Source of the DNA: Gallionella sp.
Lineage (GTDB): Bacteria; Pseudomonadota; Gammaproteobacteria; Burkholderiales; Gallionellaceae
Assembly: GCA_030700315.1 (NCBI GenBank)
Contig: JAUYJO010000211.1
Coordinates: 1 to 43,260, forward strand
Direction of reading: 5' to 3'
Length of the DNA: 43,260 nucleotides
The notes beneath the pieces were generated by a model. It ran no database searches and was not told the origin of the DNA. It worked only from the letters and a program-made list of their open reading frames with translations. Position 1 is the stretch's first letter, and each line of letters opens with the position of its first letter. A program made the translations under genes and the position numbers. This document shows positions 17,418-24,895 of this stretch, one piece after another.

Positions 17418-19670
17418 TTATACCGCTACAGCCTCTTCCGCAAACTCCAGCACCACCTTGCCGTCCTTCACGTCCACGATGACCTTGCCGCCGTTGGCCA
17501 GCCTGCCGAACAGCAGTTCGTCGGCCAGCGCGGAGCGGATGGTGTCCTGAATCAAACGTGCCATCGGGCGCGCGCCCATCTGCGGGTCGAAGCCATGCTC
17601 TGCGAGGTAATCCTTGAGCGCGTCGGTGAAGACGGCGTCAACTTTCTTCTCGTGCAGTTGCTCTTCGAGCTGCATCAGGAACTTGTCCACCACGCGCAGG
17701 ATGACTTCCTTGTCCAGCGGCGCGAAGGAGACGATGGCATCCAGGCGGTTGCGGAATTCCGGGGTGAACATGCGTTTGATGTCGATCATTTCGTCGCCAG
17801 TAGAGGCGGTCTTGGTGAAACCGATCTGGATCTTGTTCAATGCCTCCGCGCCCGCATTGGTGGTCATGACGACCACCACGTTGCGAAAATCCGCTTTGCG
17901 CCCGTTGTTGTCGGTGAGTGTGCCGTGATCCATCACCTGCAACAGGATGTTGAAGACATCTGGGTGCGCCTTCTCGATTTCGTCCAGCAACAGCACGCAA
18001 TGCGGCTGCTTGCTGATCGCTTCGGTGAGCAGGCCGCCCTGGTCAAAACCGACATAGCCGGGCGGTGCGCCAATCAGACGCGACACGGCATGGCGTTCCA
18101 TATATTCGGACATGTCGAAGCGGTGCAGCGGCATGCCCATCGCGTAGGCGAGTTGCCGCGCCACTTCGGTCTTGCCGACGCCGGTCGGACCGGAAAACAG
18201 GAAGCTGCCGATGGGTTTTTGCGGGTTGCCGAGGCCGCTGCGCGACATCTTGATGGCGGTAGCGAGTGCGTCGATCGCCTTGTTCTGGCCGAACACCACG
18301 GCCTTCAAATCGCGGTCGAGGTTCTTCAGCGCGTTGCGGTCATCGTGCGACACGGTGCGCGCCGGGATGCGCGCAATTTTGGATATGATCTCCTCGATCT
18401 CGTGCTTGCCGATGGTTTTCTTCTGCTTCGATTTCGGCAGGATGCGCTGCGCCGCGCCCGCCTCGTCGAGCACGTCGATGGCCTTGTCCGGCAGGTGGCG
18501 GTCGTTGATGAAGCGCGCGGAAAGCTCCGCCGCGCTGGTGATCGCCGCCGCGCTGAATTTTACGCTGTGATGCTCCTCGAAACGCGACTTCAAACCCTTG
18601 AGTATCTCGATGGTTTGCTCGACGGATGGCTCCGGCACATCGATTTTCTGGAAGCGGCGCGACAGCGCGTGGTCCTTCTCAAACACGCCACGGTATTCCT
18701 GATAGGTGGTTGCGCCGATGCACTTCAATTGCCCGTTCGACAACACCGGTTTGAGCAGATTGGAAGCATCCATCGTGCCGCCGGAAGCCGCGCCTGCACC
18801 GATCATGGTATGGATTTCGTCAATAAACATGATCGCGTTGGGCGTATTGCCCAACTCCTTGAGAACCGCCTTGAGGCGCTGCTCGAAATCGCCGCGATAC
18901 TTGGTGCCCGCCAGCAGCGAACCCATGTCCAGCGAGAAAACGCGCGCGCCCTTGAGAATTTCCGGCACGTCATCCTCGACGATGCGCCGCGCCAGTCCTT
19001 CGGCGATCGCCGTCTTGCCGACGCCGGCCTCGCCCACCAGCAGTGGGTTGTTTTTGCGGCGGCGGCACAGCGTCTGGATCACGCGCTCCAATTCGATATC
19101 GCGCCCGATGAGCGGATCGATCTTGCCGGCCAGCGCCTGCGCGTTGAGATCCAGCGTGTAATTTTTCAGCACACCCTCATCGCCGCTGGGCTGCTCGGTT
19201 TCGTTCTCGGCATGCGGCTGCGCGGTGCTGGCGGCTTCGTTTTTGGCGACGCCATGTACGATGTAATTCACCACATCGAGGCGACTGACACCGCGCTCCG
19301 TGAGGAAGTGCACCGCATGCGAATCCTTTTCACCGAACAGCGCGGCGAGAATGTTCGCGCCGGACACCTCTTTCTTCTGGGTGGATTGCACGTGCAGTAT
19401 GGCGCGCTGAATGACGCGCTGGAAGCCGACGGTGGGTTGCGTATCCACATCGTCGTCACCCGTGACCGTCGGCGTATGTTTATCAACAAACGAAGCGACA
19501 ACCTGGCGCAGCTCATTGATATCCACACCGCAAGAGCGCAATACCTGCGCGGCGGAAGCATTGTCCAGCATGGCGAGCAGCAGATGCTCGACCGTGATAA
19601 GTTCGTGGCGTTTCTGCCGGGCATCGACAAAGGCCATGTGCAAACTGACTTCCAGTTCCTGCGCAATCAT
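17418..19670 (-). CDS. clpA: ATP-dependent Clp protease ATP-binding subunit ClpA
   Basis: This is a 750-residue class I Clp/Hsp100 unfoldase with an N-terminal Clp-N repeat domain ([14 protein letters not shown]..., [11 protein letters not shown]), AAA-1 with Walker A GEAGVGKT (about 204-211) and Walker [13 protein letters not shown] residues, and AAA-2 with GPTGVGKT (about 489-496) and [12 protein letters not shown]. The IGF loop (KIQIGFTK, about 615) is the tripeptide that docks on ClpP. It unfolds substrates, including N-end-rule proteins delivered by ClpS, and feeds them to ClpP. ATG 19670 is chosen because GGAGG lies about 9 nt upstream inside the end of clpS and the ClpA N-terminus aligns there. 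The clpS stop and clpA start are one base apart, so translation is probably coupled. No clpP is in the window. Confidence 0.95.
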   Translation of the reverse strand: MIAQELEVSLHMAFVDARQKRHELITVEHLLLAMLDNASAAQVLRSCGVDINELRQVVASFVDKHTPTVTGDDDVDTQPTVGFQRVIQRAILHVQSTQKKEVSGANILAALFGEKDSHAVHFLTERGVSRLDVVNYIVHGVAKNEAASTAQPHAENETEQPSGDEGVLKNYTLDLNAQALAGKIDPLIGRDIELERVIQTLCRRRKNNPLLVGEAGVGKTAIAEGLARRIVEDDVPEILKGARVFSLDMGSLLAGTKYRGDFEQRLKAVLKELGNTPNAIMFIDEIHTMIGAGAASGGTMDASNLLKPVLSNGQLKCIGATTYQEYRGVFEKDHALSRRFQKIDVPEPSVEQTIEILKGLKSRFEEHHSVKFSAAAITSAAELSARFINDRHLPDKAIDVLDEAGAAQRILPKSKQKKTIGKHEIEEIISKIARIPARTVSHDDRNALKNLDRDLKAVVFGQNKAIDALATAIKMSRSGLGNPQKPIGSFLFSGPTGVGKTEVARQLAYAMGMPLHRFDMSEYMERHAVSRLIGAPPGYVGFDQGGLLTEAISKQPHCVLLLDEIEKAHPDVFNILLQVMDHGTLTDNNGRKADFRNVVVVMTTNAGAEALNKIQIGFTKTASTGDEMIDIKRMFTPEFRNRLDAIVSFAPLDKEVILRVVDKFLMQLEEQLHEKKVDAVFTDALKDYLAEHGFDPQMGARPMARLIQDTIRSALADELLFGRLANGGKVIVDVKDGKVVLEFAEEAVAV

Positions 19671-19671
19671 T

Positions 19672-19980
19672 TTAATTTCCCTCCATGGCGCATCGTAGCG
19701 GATGCCCGTGTTGTTTTGCAAATACCGTTACTTGGGCGACCTTGGTTTCTGCGACATCCAGCGAATAAACTCCGCATACTGCCGAGCCTTCATTATGCAC
19801 TTTGAGCATGGTTTGCAACGCGCGTTCACGGCTCATTGAAAAAAACCGCTGCAACACTTCAACCACAAAATCCATCGTGGTGTAATCGTCATTGAACAAA
19901 ACCACCTTGTACATGCGAGGCGGCTTTGTTTTGGCGCGCTCCGGCGCAAGTACCGAGCTGCTTTGTTGTTTATTTGCCAT
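19672..19980 (-). CDS. clpS: ATP-dependent Clp protease adaptor ClpS
   Basis: The 102-residue adaptor hands proteins with destabilising N-terminal residues to ClpA. The family core is complete: [24 protein letters not shown], with the N-degron pocket residues in FNDDYT and the following helix, then [23 protein letters not shown] with the H of KVHxxG. The N-terminal 25 residues ([18 protein letters not shown]) form the usual flexible tail that engages the ClpA pore. The gene lies immediately before clpA on the same strand. A possible promoter for the pair (TTGATA, 16 bp, TAAAAT) lies at 20064-20091. Confidence 0.95.
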   Translation of the reverse strand: MANKQQSSSVLAPERAKTKPPRMYKVVLFNDDYTTMDFVVEVLQRFFSMSRERALQTMLKVHNEGSAVCGVYSLDVAETKVAQVTVFAKQHGHPLRCAMEGN

Positions 19981-20063
19981 AGTCCCCAGCGATCATTCTG
20001 ACACCCTCTACAGGCTGCATAGTTGATGATTAACGATACTTTTTCAAGTCTAATCGAAAAAAT

Positions 20064-20091
20064 ATTTTATAAACCCACTTGACGATATCAA
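20064..20091 (-). promoter_or_regulatory. Candidate sigma-70 promoter for clpSA
   Basis: On the minus strand TTGATA (20091-20086), 16 bp, TAAAAT (20069-20064), about 84 bp upstream of the clpS start. A TTGACG on the plus strand (20079-20084) overlaps it and could serve the divergent cold-shock gene, but I see no good -10 for it. Confidence 0.4.
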
Positions 20092-20183
20092 CTAAATAAG
20101 AGTAAAAAGCGCGCTGGTGTTTGATTCAGAGTATCTGCAGTACTGGTTTCGCCGTGTGCGATCTTATGATTCAAACAGTCTCG

Positions 20184-20204
20184 CGGGGGCTTCCCCGTTT
20201 TTTT
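20184..20204 (+). terminator. Hairpin plus T-tract in the leader of the cold-shock gene
   Basis: CGGGG-GCTT-CCCCG (20184-20197) followed by seven T (20198-20204) has the form of an intrinsic terminator. It ends 3 nt before the Shine-Dalgarno AAGGAAG and 17 nt before the ATG. No plus-strand gene lies just upstream, so the only known transcript reaching it would be the cold-shock mRNA itself. An attenuator or cold-responsive leader switch is possible. Confidence 0.6.
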
Positions 20205-20221
20205 AGCAAGGAAGTAAACAC

Positions 20222-20425
20222 ATGGCAACTGGTACAGTAAAATGGTTCAATGACGCAAAGGGTTTTGGTTTTATCACTCCCGATGATGGCAGCGAAGATT
20301 TGTTCGCACACTTTTCCGCGATCAACATGAGCGGATTCAAATCACTCAAAGAAGGCCAGAAGGTCAGCTTTGAAGTGGTACAAGGACCTAAAGGCAAACA
20401 AGCCTCCAACATCCAAGCCGCCTAA
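20222..20425 (+). CDS. CspA-family cold-shock protein
   Basis: The 67-residue protein is a single cold-shock domain (OB fold) with both RNA-binding motifs: RNP1 KGFGFI (in [14 protein letters not shown]) and RNP2 LFAHFSAI. It is an RNA/ssDNA-binding chaperone that melts secondary structure; some paralogues act as transcription antiterminators. I do not assign it to a particular Csp paralogue. The ATG at 20222 is preceded by AAGGAAG. The 5' region from the clpS start is 241 bp and contains the hairpin-T tract described above; long structured leaders are typical of cold-shock genes. A strong terminator follows. Its position divergent from clpSA is common in betaproteobacteria. Confidence 0.95.
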   Translation: MATGTVKWFNDAKGFGFITPDDGSEDLFAHFSAINMSGFKSLKEGQKVSFEVVQGPKGKQASNIQAA

Positions 20426-20453
20426 GCAGCGGTTTTTTGTTGCAACATTTTAA

Positions 20454-20482
20454 AGCCTGGCGCGCAAGCGCCGGGCTTTTTT
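20454..20482 (+). terminator. Intrinsic terminator after the cold-shock gene
   Basis: A 10-bp stem, AGCCTGGCGC / GCGCCGGGCT with one G-T pair and a GCAA loop, is followed by T6. A smaller hairpin with T6 (CCGC...GCGG, 20419-20438) overlaps the stop codon just before it. Confidence 0.85.
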
Positions 20483-20531
20483 GTTTATAGCGCTTTTTCG
20501 TTTTACTGCTTTGTGGCACATGCACGAAAAC

Positions 20532-20570
20532 CGGTTGCGTTTGAATATTGCCCTATAATTCGCGCAACCG
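20532..20570 (+). promoter_or_regulatory. Candidate promoter and operator-like inverted repeat before the permease pair
   Basis: A consensus TATAAT (20554-20559) lies inside an inverted repeat, CGGTTGCG (20532-20539) and CGCAACCG (20563-20570), 26 bp before the permease start. A -35 at normal spacing is poor, so an activator or repressor may bind the repeat. Confidence 0.4.
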
Positions 20571-20595
20571 TTATCCATCCGCCGATATAAACCCG

Positions 20596-21588
20596 ATGCT
20601 TGCCTACCTGCTGCGCCGCATCCTGTATGCCTTGCCGATCCTGATCGGGGTGAACCTGCTCACCTTCACGCTGTTTTTCGTGGTGAACACGCCGGACGAC
20701 ATGGCGCGCATGCAGCTCGGCATCAAGCGCGTCACGCCGGAAGCCATCGAGAAGTGGAAGCAGCAGCGCGGCTACGACAAGCCGTTGCTGGTCAATGGCG
20801 CGGCGAGCGGCACGGGCAAACTCACCGACACGATCTTCTGGCAGAAGTCCGCCAGCATGTTCGTTTTCGACTTCGGCTATTCGGATGACGGGCGCAGCAT
20901 CGGGCGGGAGATTGCCACGCGCATGGGACCGAGCCTCGCCATCGCGCTGCCGACCTTCCTGGTCGGCCTCGTCATCTATGTCAGCTTCGCGCTGCTGATG
21001 ACGCTGTTCCGCGCCACCGCGCTGGACCTCGCCGGCGTGGCGCTGTGCGTGCTGCTAATGTCGGTGTCCGGCCTGTTTTACATCATTGGTGGGCAGTTTG
21101 TAGTGAGCAAGCTGTGGCACTTGGTGCCCATTTCTGGCTATGGTGGCTCCGGCTACGACGGCGGCATGGGCGGCTTCAAGTTCGTGGCGCTGCCGATCCT
21201 CATCGGCGTGGTCAGCGGCATCGGCTCCAGCAGCCGCTGGTACCGCACCATCTTTCTCGAAGAGATCGGCAAGGATTATGTACGCACCGCGCGCGCCAAG
21301 GGGCTGTCCGAGCTGCGCGTGCTGTTCACCCACGTGCTGAAAAACGCCATGATCCCTATCCTGACCGGTGTGGTGGTGGTGATTCCGCTGCTGTTTATGG
21401 GCAGCCTGCTCACCGAGTCGTTCTTCGGCATCCCCGGCCTGGGCAGCTACACCATCGATGCGATCAACGCGCAGGATTTCAGCGTAGTGCGCGCGATGGT
21501 GTTCCTCGGTTCTGCGCTATATATCGCCGGGCTGATATTGACGGATATTTCTTACACGATGGTTGATCCACGGGTGCGATTGTCATGA
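20596..21588 (+). CDS. DppB/OppB-type ABC transporter permease
   Basis: The 330-residue inner-membrane protein begins MLAYLLRRILYALPILIGVNLL, the conserved first segment of DppB/OppB permeases. About six membrane segments follow, with a periplasmic insert (about 45-110). The cytoplasmic EAA-type loop that contacts the ATPase is YVRTARAKGLSELRVLF..., and the end ALYIAGLILTDISYTMVDPRVRLS is typical. It should move oligopeptides or a similar solute together with the next gene. ATG 20596 is preferred over an upstream in-frame ATG because the family N-terminus starts there, though no clear Shine-Dalgarno is visible. Neither a binding protein nor ATPases are encoded nearby, so the rest of the transporter must be elsewhere. 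Confidence 0.88.
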   Translation: MLAYLLRRILYALPILIGVNLLTFTLFFVVNTPDDMARMQLGIKRVTPEAIEKWKQQRGYDKPLLVNGAASGTGKLTDTIFWQKSASMFVFDFGYSDDGRSIGREIATRMGPSLAIALPTFLVGLVIYVSFALLMTLFRATALDLAGVALCVLLMSVSGLFYIIGGQFVVSKLWHLVPISGYGGSGYDGGMGGFKFVALPILIGVVSGIGSSSRWYRTIFLEEIGKDYVRTARAKGLSELRVLFTHVLKNAMIPILTGVVVVIPLLFMGSLLTESFFGIPGLGSYTIDAINAQDFSVVRAMVFLGSALYIAGLILTDISYTMVDPRVRLS

Positions 21589-22952
21589 ATTTTATGCCGA
21601 TCATCCTGTGGAGCGACGCACTGGTATTCCTGCTGCTGGCGGCAGGCAGCGCGACGGCCTGGTATATCCGCCAGCGCGAACATCTGCTGCTGCCGTGGCG
21701 GCGCGTCGCGCAGAGCGCCACCGCGATGGTGTCGCTGCTGGTGCTGTCGCTGTTCCTGCTGGTGGGGCTGCTGGATACGCTGCACTACCGTGTGGCGTTA
21801 GCGGAAAAAAATGGCGGCGAGACGGTGTATTCGCCGGAGGTGCTGAGCGTGTTCGACAAGCTGGTCGAACCGTTGCGCACCCAGACCGAGAAGACCTATT
21901 CCGCACCTTTCGCGCTGACGCTGTATGCCAAAGAAAGCACGACCGACACGCAGGGCAACGTGCTGCGCGACTACCCGCGCCTGCGCTACGGCGGCGCGCA
22001 TCTGGTTGACGCATCCCAGCGCAATGGCGATGTGTTAAAGCGCTCCCTGCTGGGTGCGATGGGCGGATTATTGGCGGGATTGCTGATTACGTTGACCTGC
22101 AGGCAATGGCTGACGCAACAGGGTCTGCCCCTGCGCTCCATGCTGATTACCACGCTGATTCTCGCCGCCCTGATCGGTGCAACTGCTCATCTCGCCGCCG
22201 CCTATCACGTGCTCGGCACCGACAAAGTCGGGCAGGATGTGCTTTATCTCTCGTTGAAGAGCATACGCACCGGGCTGATCATCGGCACGGTAACAACCCT
22301 GGTGATGCTGCCGCTGGCGTTGTTCCTCGGCGTTGCGGCTGGCTATTTCCGCGGCTGGGTGGATGATGTCATCCAGTATCTCTACACCGTGCTGAGCTCC
22401 ATTCCCAGCGTGCTGCTGATCGCGGCGGCGGTGCTGATGATGCAGGTCACCATCGACACGCACCCGCACTGGTTCGACAACTCCGCCGCGCGCGCCGATT
22501 TGCGCCTGGTGTTCCTGTGCCTGATTCTCGGCGTCACCAGCTGGACCGGGCTATGCCGCCTGCTGCGCGGCGAAACGCTCAAGCTGCGCGAGATGGAATA
22601 CATCCAGGCGGCGCAATCGTTCGGCGTGTCGTCGTTTCGCATCCTGACGCGCCACATCATGCCGAACGTGATGCACATCGTGCTGATCGCACTGGTGCTG
22701 GATTTCAGCGCACTGGTGCTGGCCGAGGCGGTGCTGTCCTACGTCGGCGTCGGCGTCGACCCATCGATGATCAGCTTCGGCACCATGATCAATGCGGCGC
22801 GCCTGGAAATGGGGCGCGAGCCGATGGTGTGGTGGGCGTTGACGGCGGCATTCGGCTTCATGCTGGTGCTGGTGCTGGCGGCCAACCTGTTCGCCGACGC
22901 GGTACGCGATGCCTTTGATCCGCGCCTGAACCGGACAGAAATGAACGTATAA
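21585..22952 (+). CDS. DppC/OppC-type ABC transporter permease, long form
   Basis: The 455-residue permease overlaps the previous gene by 4 nt (ATGA), so the two are translationally coupled and probably form a heterodimer. The C-terminal half holds the transport core: GTDKVGQDVLYLSLKSIRTGL (the conserved GTDxxGrDvlsrl start), transmembrane segments, the EAA loop EYIQAAQSFGVSSFRILTRHIMPN, and the closing NLFADAVRDAFDPRLN. It is about 150 residues longer than common OppC proteins because of an N-terminal region with two extra hydrophobic segments and a hydrophilic, presumably periplasmic insert (about 70-145, from YRVALAEKNG to LVDASQRNG). Similar long permeases occur in gram-negative bacteria; the purpose of the insert is unknown. 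Confidence 0.88.
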   Translation: MNFMPIILWSDALVFLLLAAGSATAWYIRQREHLLLPWRRVAQSATAMVSLLVLSLFLLVGLLDTLHYRVALAEKNGGETVYSPEVLSVFDKLVEPLRTQTEKTYSAPFALTLYAKESTTDTQGNVLRDYPRLRYGGAHLVDASQRNGDVLKRSLLGAMGGLLAGLLITLTCRQWLTQQGLPLRSMLITTLILAALIGATAHLAAAYHVLGTDKVGQDVLYLSLKSIRTGLIIGTVTTLVMLPLALFLGVAAGYFRGWVDDVIQYLYTVLSSIPSVLLIAAAVLMMQVTIDTHPHWFDNSAARADLRLVFLCLILGVTSWTGLCRLLRGETLKLREMEYIQAAQSFGVSSFRILTRHIMPNVMHIVLIALVLDFSALVLAEAVLSYVGVGVDPSMISFGTMINAARLEMGREPMVWWALTAAFGFMLVLVLAANLFADAVRDAFDPRLNRTEMNV

Positions 22953-23026
22953 AACCTATTTCCGTGGGTTTTAATTTTACCGTTGCCGCGTTATTATGCG
23001 GCCACCTGATAATGCCGTGCCCCCCC

Positions 23027-23806
23027 ATGAGTACGTTCAAAATCCTTCAATTCAATATGCAATTCGGTCAAGGCTGGGATGATGCCTATCCAGACCGAGC
23101 ACCCATCGACCTCGATCTGACCATTGCGGAAATTCTCAACCACGACGCCGATGTCGTGCTGCTGCAAGAAGTAGAGCACGCCCAGCCAGGCGGTATGCAA
23201 CAGGCCCCGCCGCCCAATTACACCCGCCTGAAGGCGGCGCTCGAAGGCTATGACAGTTATTTCTCCTATCCGCAAGCCGACCCGCGCGAATTGCCTTTCG
23301 GCATCGGACTGGCCATCTTTTCAAAAACGCCGTTGCGCGACACTTTCCGCTGCGACCTGCCATCGCAGCCCATCGAATTCGAATTCATGGGCGAGAAAAA
23401 AACGCCCACCGACCGCCTGCTCATCGGCGCTAAAACAACGCTTGGCGGTCGCGAGCTCCAGCTTTTTAATACCCACCTCCTGGCGTATTTCATGCTCAAC
23501 TCGTCAAGCGAGCAACATATCGAACAGCGCCAGCTCGTTGTCGAACAATTGCTCCACGCGAATGGCCCCGCATTGCTCGGCGGGGATTTCAATGTCAGCA
23601 AGCATGACTCGCTGATCCGGCAGTTTGCCGAAGCAGGCTACCAGACCATACAATCTGAAAAAATCACATGGCGTCGCCGCCCTTATGTGCTCGACCATAT
23701 CTTCTACAACCGGCACCTGAAGCCGGTCAGACACGCAGTACAACCCACCCTATCCTCGGATCACCATATGCTTGTGGGGGAATTCGAATTCCTGAACCCT
23801 GCATGA
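23027..23806 (+). CDS. Endonuclease/exonuclease/phosphatase (EEP) family protein
   Basis: The 259-residue protein has the complete EEP active site in order: N in ILQFNMQFG, E in VVLLQEVEH, the H of NTHLLAYF, D and N in LLGGDFNVSKHD, and the final SDHHMLVGEF. The fold covers exonuclease III, DNase I, sphingomyelinase and inositol phosphatases; the substrate cannot be told from sequence. No signal peptide is visible with ATG 23027, so it is probably cytoplasmic. A longer frame from GTG 22964 would add a mildly hydrophobic leader and cannot be excluded. It lies 74 bp downstream of the permease pair on the same strand. Confidence 0.85.
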   Translation: MSTFKILQFNMQFGQGWDDAYPDRAPIDLDLTIAEILNHDADVVLLQEVEHAQPGGMQQAPPPNYTRLKAALEGYDSYFSYPQADPRELPFGIGLAIFSKTPLRDTFRCDLPSQPIEFEFMGEKKTPTDRLLIGAKTTLGGRELQLFNTHLLAYFMLNSSSEQHIEQRQLVVEQLLHANGPALLGGDFNVSKHDSLIRQFAEAGYQTIQSEKITWRRRPYVLDHIFYNRHLKPVRHAVQPTLSSDHHMLVGEFEFLNPA

Positions 23807-23835
23807 ACCTGCTGCATCGCGTTTGGCGCGCCTGA

Positions 23836-24120
23836 TTCACGCAGGCATTATCCGCCATCGACGTACAGCAGGTTGTGCTGACGTTGCCTGCGGAAATCAA
23901 TGCCAGCTTCACGCGCATCGCTCTGCGCATGGTGGAGCGCGGCGCAAACCTCGGGTTGCCTTACACCAAAGCGATGGGCAGCGGGTCATTCGAAATACGC
24001 GCCAAGTGGCAGGAAGACATTGGGCGGGCGATTTTCTGCACATTGGTAGAGCAACGCATGTTCGAAGAACTTTTGGCCGGACATATTTCTCTGAAGCGGA
24101 AATTCAACGTGGATTTATGG
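23836..24120 (+). pseudogene. Remnant of a Gp49/HigB-like (RelE-superfamily) toxin
   Basis: The frame translates LPAEINASFTRIALRMVERG...LGLPYTKAMGSGSFEIRAKW...GRAIFCTLVEQRMFEEL. This follows the order of phage Gp49-like/HigB toxins (L-P-x-x-I-x-x-x-F-x-R-I, then G-x-P-x-x-K-x-L-x-x-x-L-W-E-I-R, then R-x-x-Y). There is no ATG at the proper N-terminus: the frame upstream reaches a TGA at 23833 with no start, and only an internal GTG (23875) is available. The normal ending with K-K-x-x-K-x-P is missing, and no antitoxin gene follows. I read it as a truncated toxin at the edge of the defence island. Confidence 0.5.
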
Positions 24121-24888
24121 CGCGCTGTTTGCCTCTTCCAACTTGTAAGTCTCAACAAGCGCCGCATGTAGCTCCCGCATACCTTCGATCCCTGATTCAG
24201 CGGCCAGCAACTCAATATCAAAGCTCAGGCAAATCTCGATGTCCTTCTGCGAGAGGTAGTTGCTGTGAATCAGCACTTCGCGGATCTGGTCGGCGGCATC
24301 GGGATACTCGCGTTCCTCGGAGTCGTGGTTCTGCAGCAGGAACTCGCGGTAGCAATGCTCGATGACCGGTTTCGAGTGGGTCTGAATCTCGGCCACCACG
24401 CGCAGGACCTCGGTAATCTTGAGATCGAGGGCGCTCTGCTCGTTGTAGAAGATGTTTTCGTTCGAGTGGGCGGAATCGTTGCGGTCATCTACCAACTTGG
24501 CGTAGCAACCGATCTTTGATTTGTCGCATCCGATCAGCGCAAGGATGCGGACGATGCTCCGCTCTTGAACTTTGCTAAACAGGAAAGGCGAGACACTCCA
24601 TCGCTTCACGTCGTCATCGTCGTCCTTGTGAACCAGGCCTTCCATGTCGCGGCCACTGAAACCGATAATTGCCTTTCCGAAGTCTTGCCTGCGGTACTGC
24701 TTGATCTGCCAGATGTTGAAATAGACGAAGCTCATCGTGAGCATGTGATAGGCGAGGAAGGCGAACTGGTATTTGCCGTGCGTGTAGTTGGTCTCGAAGG
24801 CGTCCCACAGGAACTCGATGTATTCCTGCTCCTTCGGGGTCTTGAAGGAGAGCGGCAGGTAATCGGCGAGTTCGGCGGCTTCTTCCAT
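24115..24888 (-). CDS. Unknown protein with HEPN-like R-x4-H motif, third gene of the SIR2-HerA set
   Basis: I do not recognise a family for this 257-residue protein. It is mostly helical in appearance, acidic in places (DDDDD near 90-93), and has no signal or membrane segment. Residues 136-141 read RNDSAH within KLVDDRNDSAHSNENIFY. This fits the R-x4-6-H catalytic motif of HEPN ribonuclease domains, which sits between two helices, as it would here (VQERSIVRILALIG before, EQSALDLKITEVLRVVAEIQ after). The gene starts 7 nt after the HerA stop codon and is the last of the island's operon. An RNase effector, or an antitoxin-like partner of SIR2-HerA, are both possible. The HEPN reading rests on one motif and the helical context. 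Confidence 0.7.
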   Translation of the reverse strand: MEEAAELADYLPLSFKTPKEQEYIEFLWDAFETNYTHGKYQFAFLAYHMLTMSFVYFNIWQIKQYRRQDFGKAIIGFSGRDMEGLVHKDDDDDVKRWSVSPFLFSKVQERSIVRILALIGCDKSKIGCYAKLVDDRNDSAHSNENIFYNEQSALDLKITEVLRVVAEIQTHSKPVIEHCYREFLLQNHDSEEREYPDAADQIREVLIHSNYLSQKDIEICLSFDIELLAAESGIEGMRELHAALVETYKLEEANSAP

Positions 24889-24895
24889 GGTCGGT

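Noticed and set aside
17409..19805. Long plus-strand open frame (798 codons) opposite clpA
   Set aside because: It is antisense to an unmistakable ClpA, has no recognisable motif, and reflects GC-rich codon use on the other strand.
20596..22952. Permease pair considered as part of a complete peptide transporter
   Set aside because: No substrate-binding protein or ATP-binding subunit is encoded on either side in the window.
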